Assembly: GCA_030430365.1 (NCBI GenBank)
Contig: JAUIFP010000017.1
Location: forward strand, 1 to 45,084
Reading direction: 5' to 3'
Source: Alphaproteobacteria bacterium
Lineage (GTDB): Bacteria; Pseudomonadota; Alphaproteobacteria; Sphingomonadales; Sphingomonadaceae
DNA length: 45,084 bases
The position numbers and the translations under genes are program-made. Positions 40,969 through 45,084 of the stretch are shown here, piece by piece. The stretch's first letter is position 1. Each line of letters starts with the position of its first letter. A model generated the notes under the pieces. The model made no database searches and was not told the origin of the DNA. It saw nothing but the letters and a program-made list of their open reading frames with translations.

Positions 40969-42078
40969 CTATTTCCAGGGATCCACGATGCAGTGGATCG
41001 CGCCTTCCACTTCCCGGCCCGCAGTCGCCTTGATCGCAAGATCGACGTCTTCCAGGCCGAAAGTGTGGGTGCACATCTTCTCCAGCGGGAAGCGGCGCGA
41101 CGTGATGATACGCAGCGCCGTGTCGACCGCCCACCAGCTGCGCCCACGGCCCGAACGCACAGTGAGGTACTTCTGCTTGATCGCACGGGTCGGCACCCCG
41201 CGATCCATGCAATTGACCCATAGCCAGGCGCCGTAATTGGCGACTTCCAGATACTGGTCCATGTTCTTGCCGCCGGGATCGCCGGTCGTATCGACCACCA
41301 CGTCCAGTCCGCCATCGGGGCCGAGTATCCTCTTCAGGCCGTCCAGCAGGCTTTCTTCATCGATATTGATGATGTCGGATGCGCCCAGTTCGGGGGCGAG
41401 ATCCAGCCTGGTCTGATCGCGCGACATGCCTGCAAGAATGATCTTTTCGGCTCCGGCATCCTTGGCACCCAACACCGCACCGAGCCCTTGCTGCCCCGGC
41501 CCGACGACCAGCACCGTCTTGCCCGGCCCGGCATTCACGTCGAGAGTCGCCCATTGCACGCCATTGCCCAGCGGAATTGCCAGTGTCGCTAGCTCCGCAG
41601 GCAGATCCTGCGGGATCTTGTGGAACACCGTGTTCCAGGGAAGCTGGATATATTCTGCGAAGCCGCCAACCAGCTTCGGGCCGACTGTCGGATCGATGAG
41701 GCCGTAACGCTGCGGATTGGAGCCGCCGAAGAAGTCAGCTTCCGGGCAGAATCGATATTCGCCCTTCAGGCACCATTCGCAGGATTTGCAGGGCAGATAT
41801 TCCTGAATCACCACGCGCTCGCCCAGTTCAACGGGCCAGATCTTTTCGGCCTGCTCACCCATGGCAACGACCGTGCCGACAATCTGATGGCCCATGGCCA
41901 CCGGCAGCCACTTGTCGCCCGCGCGGTAAACTTCCGGCTCCGCCCCGCCGACACCGCAAGCCTCGATCTTGAGCATTCCTTCATCGGGCCCGAGATCCGG
42001 CCAGGGATGCGTTTCCAGCGTCGTTTCCTCGACGCCGGTCTTGATCGCGATGCGGACATTGTCGGGATGGTTCGCCAT
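40969..42078 (-). CDS. Zinc-dependent alcohol dehydrogenase (MDR superfamily), second copy
   Basis: A 369-residue medium-chain dehydrogenase, paralogue of the one at 30324. It carries MGHQIVG in place of GHENVG at the zinc-site segment, four structural-zinc Cys (CKSCEWCLKGEYRFC) and the cofactor loop VVGPGQQGLG. The first ATG of the frame (42096) is replaced here by ATG 42078, which has GAGGA six bases upstream. The substitution of Glu by Gln in the GHE motif changes a residue near the catalytic zinc and may alter activity. It is divergent from a quinone-oxidoreductase-like gene. Confidence 0.87.
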   Translation of the reverse strand: MANHPDNVRIAIKTGVEETTLETHPWPDLGPDEGMLKIEACGVGGAEPEVYRAGDKWLPVAMGHQIVGTVVAMGEQAEKIWPVELGERVVIQEYLPCKSCEWCLKGEYRFCPEADFFGGSNPQRYGLIDPTVGPKLVGGFAEYIQLPWNTVFHKIPQDLPAELATLAIPLGNGVQWATLDVNAGPGKTVLVVGPGQQGLGAVLGAKDAGAEKIILAGMSRDQTRLDLAPELGASDIINIDEESLLDGLKRILGPDGGLDVVVDTTGDPGGKNMDQYLEVANYGAWLWVNCMDRGVPTRAIKQKYLTVRSGRGRSWWAVDTALRIITSRRFPLEKMCTHTFGLEDVDLAIKATAGREVEGAIHCIVDPWK

Positions 42079-42145
42079 AATTCTTCCTCTCATCATTCAA
42101 TGCCGGCCACTCATAGCGGCAAAGGGCGTGACCATGCCACGCCAA

Positions 42146-42158
42146 ATTGGTAGTCAAT
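42146..42158. promoter_or_regulatory. GntR-type box between zinc ADH and quinone oxidoreductase-like gene
   Basis: ATTGGTAGTCAAT matches the 8530-8542 box at 12 of 13 positions. On the minus strand it contains TTGACT, which could act as a -35 for the leftward ADH. For the rightward gene, TTGACA (42171-42176) with AAAGAT 17 bp on is a possible promoter. Confidence 0.52.
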
Positions 42159-42257
42159 AATGCCTGCAACTTGACAGGTTGCGCTCACAATCGAAAGATC
42201 AAAAATTGCAGCGCGCCGATAATTGCGCACCCAATCACGCCGAGAAGGACATTACCC

Positions 42258-43271
42258 ATGGAAATGATGAAGGCCGTCGTCATGCACGAATTTGGCGGGC
42301 CGGAAGTCCTCAAATATGAGGATTTCCCAAAACCCGAACCCGGGCCGGACGAAGTCGTGGTTGAAGTGCATGCCGTCTCGGTCAATCGCACGCTCGATCT
42401 GGTCGTCCGTGCGGGCGACTATGTCGCGCCGATCAAGTTGCCCCATATCCTCGGCGTCGATCCCTCCGGCATAATTTCGGCAGTCGGCAAGGATGTGAAG
42501 GACCGCCATGTCGGCCAGCGCGTCGTCACCATTCCCTGGCGCAGCAAGCCCGTCGGTCCCGTCGACGCCGTGGGGATGCAGCATCTGGGCGGCTATGCCC
42601 AATTTGTGAAGCTGCCTGCCGTCGGCACGGTCCCCATGCCCGATGGGATCGATTTTCCCGAAGCCACGGTTGTCGCCCGCCATGCACCGCAGGCCTACAA
42701 TCTGCTGCGCGACCGGGCCGCACTGAAATCCGGAGAAAGCGTGTTGATCATGGGGGCCTCGGGCGGGCTCGGTAGTGCAGGCGTACAGATTGCCAAGCAT
42801 ATGGGCGCAACTGTCATCGCCGGCGCAGGTGCGCCTGACCGCGTACAGGCCACGCTCGATCTCGGGGCCGATTTCGGCGTGGACTACCGCAAGGAAGACC
42901 TCACCGAACGCGTCCTGGAATTGACCGATGGTCGCGGCGTCGATGTCGTGTTCGAAAACATCGCCGACCCCGTGCTGTTTCCCAAGGCCTTCCACTCCAT
43001 CGCGCGTCATGGCCGCCTGGTTACAGCGGGTAGCCATGGCGGAGGCGAAGTCACCTTAGATGTGAAGCGCCTCTATCTCTATCAGATCGCAGTCCTGGGC
43101 AGCATCGGCTTTACGCATGAAGACGTCACGGCAAGCCTTGAAGCGGCTGCCGAGGGCGCATTCAATGTGCTGATCGACGAAATGCTGCCGCTGGAGAGAG
43201 CCGCCGAAGCGCATGAGCGAGTCGCTAGCCGCGAAGGCGTCGGCAAGGTGATCCTCCAACCGGCGCACTAA
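42258..43271 (+). CDS. Zinc-free quinone oxidoreductase-like MDR protein
   Basis: A 337-residue NAD(P)H-dependent medium-chain protein. There is no structural-zinc Cys cluster. The N-terminal half has VVMHEFGGPEVLKYED and GVDPSG, and the cofactor domain has IMGASGGLGSAGVQIAKHMG, typical of NADPH:quinone oxidoreductase or crotonyl-type reductases. The start ATG 42258 is preceded by GAAGGA; the frame upstream to 42147 does not look coding. It probably reduces a quinone or an enone formed in the pathway. Convergent with the MFS carrier at 43287. Confidence 0.88.
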   Translation: MEMMKAVVMHEFGGPEVLKYEDFPKPEPGPDEVVVEVHAVSVNRTLDLVVRAGDYVAPIKLPHILGVDPSGIISAVGKDVKDRHVGQRVVTIPWRSKPVGPVDAVGMQHLGGYAQFVKLPAVGTVPMPDGIDFPEATVVARHAPQAYNLLRDRAALKSGESVLIMGASGGLGSAGVQIAKHMGATVIAGAGAPDRVQATLDLGADFGVDYRKEDLTERVLELTDGRGVDVVFENIADPVLFPKAFHSIARHGRLVTAGSHGGGEVTLDVKRLYLYQIAVLGSIGFTHEDVTASLEAAAEGAFNVLIDEMLPLERAAEAHERVASREGVGKVILQPAH

Positions 43272-43286
43272 TCGCCCGGCCGGAGC

Positions 43287-44585
43287 TCACATACCTTCTG
43301 CGCGCTTCATATCTTCCACCCAGGTCCGTCTTGCGAAGATCAGAAGCACGCAGGAGACGATTGCCGAAGACGAACCGACCAGCATGCCCCAGGTAATCGA
43401 TTCCACGCCCAGCGTCGGCGCCAGGGCATCGCTGAGCGCGCCGACAACGAAGGGCCCCAGGACCATGCCCGTCATCATCGCCACAACGAAATAGAAGGCG
43501 GCTGCCTGGGCTCTAAGACGCGGCGGCACGATGTTGACGTAGAGCGAGTAACTGACGGCAACGACCATCGCAGTGCTGAGCGCGCTGAGCGCAAGGCCCA
43601 CCTGCCAGAAGATCGGATCGCGGGAGAACAGAAAGATCGCATCGCCAAAGAAAGGCAATATGGCGATAATTATGGGCGCGCGGATTTGCCAAGCGATATC
43701 CCGCCGCACCAAGGCGCCCACAACCAGCGCGGTTGAGAAAGCCCCTGCCAAACCGGCGATTCCGCGCAGTGTCCCGAAATAGAAACCGATTTCCTGCGGA
43801 CCCAAATCATGCACTCGGTCAAGGAAGGTGGGGCCCCAAGTCATATGTGCGCCCTGGTTCACCGCATTCAGCGCGCCGGCAAATACGACATAGGGATATG
43901 AGCGGGTGCTGAAGAGCAGTTTGACCCCGGACACGAAGGTTTGCGCCGGCTCTACTTCCACGGCGGAAGATTTGGCGGAAGCGCCACGCGGCGGCTCCTT
44001 GACCGTGAACAGCAGCAGGCCGGCAAACACCAGGCCACCTAGCCCCATCACGAAAAAGGATGTGCGCCAACCATGTTCGGCCAGAATCCAGCCGATCACC
44101 GGAAAGCCGATGAGCGGGCCGAGATAGGCAGAGGCAGACAGGGCGGAGAACGCGATCGTGCGACGCTCGGCAGAGAAAAGGTCCGCGACGAGAGACGATG
44201 TCGTGGGATGGCCCGGGGATTCGCCCGCCCCCAGCCCGAAGCGGGCAATCGCCAACTGCCAGCCATTCTGTACCAGGCCGGACAGGGCCGTAATCGTGCT
44301 CCACACCGTCAGCGCGATAACCAGAAGGTTTCGCCGGTTGCGCGTATCGGCAATCCACGCGGCAGGTATCGCGCAGAAGGCGTAGCACATGGCGAAAGGG
44401 AGCCCGGCAACAAGGCCGGTAATTGTATCGGAAAGTTCAAGCTCCGCCGTCATCTGCGGCAGGAGCAGCCCGATCATGTTGCGATCGAGGTAGGAAAAGG
44501 CGTTAATCAGGCACAGCAATACAAGGGCATAGACGGCCCGCGCCACTCCAGGCGCAGGCCGCTTTACCGTCGATTGTGATGTCAC
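43287..44585 (-). CDS. MFS transporter, spinster-like family (second copy)
   Basis: A 432-residue 12-span carrier. Span 1 has NAFSYLDRNMIGLLLPQM, the same signature as in the carrier at 12618 (INTVDRNMFGLLLPQI), with IADTRNRRN in loop 2-3 and GLGAGESPGHPTTSSL in span 4-5. It starts at GTG 44585, overlapping the stop of the upstream MetE-like gene by GTGA, so the two are translationally coupled. It probably takes up the same substrate that the MetE-like enzyme processes; this is inference. Confidence 0.87.
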   Translation of the reverse strand: MTSQSTVKRPAPGVARAVYALVLLCLINAFSYLDRNMIGLLLPQMTAELELSDTITGLVAGLPFAMCYAFCAIPAAWIADTRNRRNLLVIALTVWSTITALSGLVQNGWQLAIARFGLGAGESPGHPTTSSLVADLFSAERRTIAFSALSASAYLGPLIGFPVIGWILAEHGWRTSFFVMGLGGLVFAGLLLFTVKEPPRGASAKSSAVEVEPAQTFVSGVKLLFSTRSYPYVVFAGALNAVNQGAHMTWGPTFLDRVHDLGPQEIGFYFGTLRGIAGLAGAFSTALVVGALVRRDIAWQIRAPIIIAILPFFGDAIFLFSRDPIFWQVGLALSALSTAMVVAVSYSLYVNIVPPRLRAQAAAFYFVVAMMTGMVLGPFVVGALSDALAPTLGVESITWGMLVGSSSAIVSCVLLIFARRTWVEDMKRAEGM

Positions 44586-45084
44586 CAGAGCCGCTCGGAA
44601 ACGAGCCTTGCGCCTTCAACCATGCTTTCGATCTTGGCCCAGCCGATTTCGTGATGGACGCGGCCCATGCCCATTCCGCAGTCCGTACCGGCCTGGACAT
44701 TTTCCTTGCCGACAGCTTCACAATAGCGGGAGAGACGCTGCGCAACCAGCTCGGGATGCTCGACGACTTCGGTCTTGTGGCTGACCACACCCGGAATAAG
44801 GATGCGGCCTTCGGGCAGCTTCGTCTCGTTCCAGACCTGCCATTCATGCTCGTGCTGAGCATTGCCGGCTTCGACGCTGTAGGCCTGGATATTGAGGCTG
44901 AGCATCAGGTCGACAATGTGCTTGAGCGGAAGATCTTCGGAGTGCGGGCCGTTCCAGCTGCCCCAGCAGCAGTGATAACGGATCATTTCCGGCGGAATGT
45001 TGCGGATGGCGTGGTTCAGGGCATCCACACGCACCTTCGCATAGCGACGATATTCGTCGATCGACGGCTTCGGATAGATCGTGG
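44582..45084 (-). CDS. MetE C-domain-like zinc protein, C-terminal fragment (cut by window end)
   Basis: The last 167 codons of a gene whose 5' part lies beyond position 45084. It is about two-thirds identical by eye to the C-terminal part of the protein at 21430: RVDALNHAIRN, RYHCCWGSWNGPH (HxC zinc motif), AYSVEAGN, LIPGVVSHKT and GTDCGMG (third ligand) are all present. It is thus a close paralogue with an intact zinc site. It is co-transcribed with, and overlaps, the following MFS gene. It should share the alkyl- or methyl-transfer role proposed for 21430, with perhaps a different substrate. Confidence 0.85.
   Translation of the reverse strand, partial: TIYPKPSIDEYRRYAKVRVDALNHAIRNIPPEMIRYHCCWGSWNGPHSEDLPLKHIVDLMLSLNIQAYSVEAGNAQHEHEWQVWNETKLPEGRILIPGVVSHKTEVVEHPELVAQRLSRYCEAVGKENVQAGTDCGMGMGRVHHEIGWAKIESMVEGARLVSERLW

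Noticed and set aside
1..45084. tRNA, rRNA, CRISPR arrays, insertion sequences or prophage genes
   Set aside because: Reading both strands showed no cloverleaf-like genes, no regularly spaced direct repeats and no transposase, integrase or phage proteins.

Overview
The window looks like about 45 kb of chromosome or large plasmid from an alphaproteobacterium, most likely a sphingomonad (order Sphingomonadales). The reasons are the high GC content, the two OAR-type TonB-dependent receptors with 'EIVVTAQ'-like TonB boxes, and the dense mix of Rieske oxygenases, SDRs, amidohydrolases and MFS carriers typical of sphingomonad catabolic islands. I see no tRNA, rRNA, CRISPR array, transposase or phage gene. 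The exact organism and the growth substrate cannot be read from the sequence alone.

Layout. 1-119: the start of a glutathione-dependent formaldehyde dehydrogenase (minus strand). 265-5302: two TonB-dependent outer-membrane receptors, each with its own promoter. 5396-8506: aldo/keto reductase, SDR and two DoxX-like membrane proteins. 8585-11106: Rieske monooxygenase and a DHA2-type MFS. 11171-13964 (minus): MFS, di-haem cytochrome c and a formylglycine-enzyme-like lipoprotein, divergent from 14092-17320, a second Rieske oxygenase and a PQQ/haem c alcohol dehydrogenase. 17398-19600 (minus): aldehyde dehydrogenase and SDR, divergent from a GMC oxidoreductase (19680-21320). 21430-22626: MetE-like zinc enzyme. 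22651-30170: three paralogous GntR regulators interleaved with a 3-hydroxyisobutyrate-dehydrogenase-like enzyme, a double-SnoaL lipoprotein, a LigJ-like hydratase with two RraA/LigK-like aldolase homologues, and a degenerate amidohydrolase. 30324-35862: zinc alcohol dehydrogenase, Bcr-type MFS, two paralogous SDRs and an aromatic-acid-type MFS. 36062-40941: Asp-box protein, MetE-like protein, two amidohydrolases and an alpha/beta hydrolase. 40969-45084: zinc alcohol dehydrogenase, quinone-oxidoreductase-like enzyme, MFS and another MetE-like protein cut by the window end.

How the parts may fit (inference). The receptors and MFS carriers would import an aromatic or ether-type compound. Rieske enzymes of the dicamba/vanillate demethylase type would oxidise it, releasing formaldehyde that the neighbouring FrmA could remove. 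PQQ, GMC, zinc-ADH, SDR and ALDH enzymes would oxidise alcohol and aldehyde groups. Hydrolases and the LigJ/LigK-like set would process ring-cleavage-type keto-acids. No CoA ligase, acyl-CoA enzyme, ring-cleavage dioxygenase, glutathione transferase or Rieske reductase is present, so the pathway must draw on genes elsewhere.

The strongest unexpected signal is regulatory. A 13-bp GntR-type box, approximately ATNGT-NNN-ACNAT, recurs in nearly every divergent or operon promoter of the window, often as two copies about 13 bp apart placed between the -35 and -10 elements. This suggests that the whole 45 kb is one regulon controlled by one or more of the three embedded GntR paralogues.
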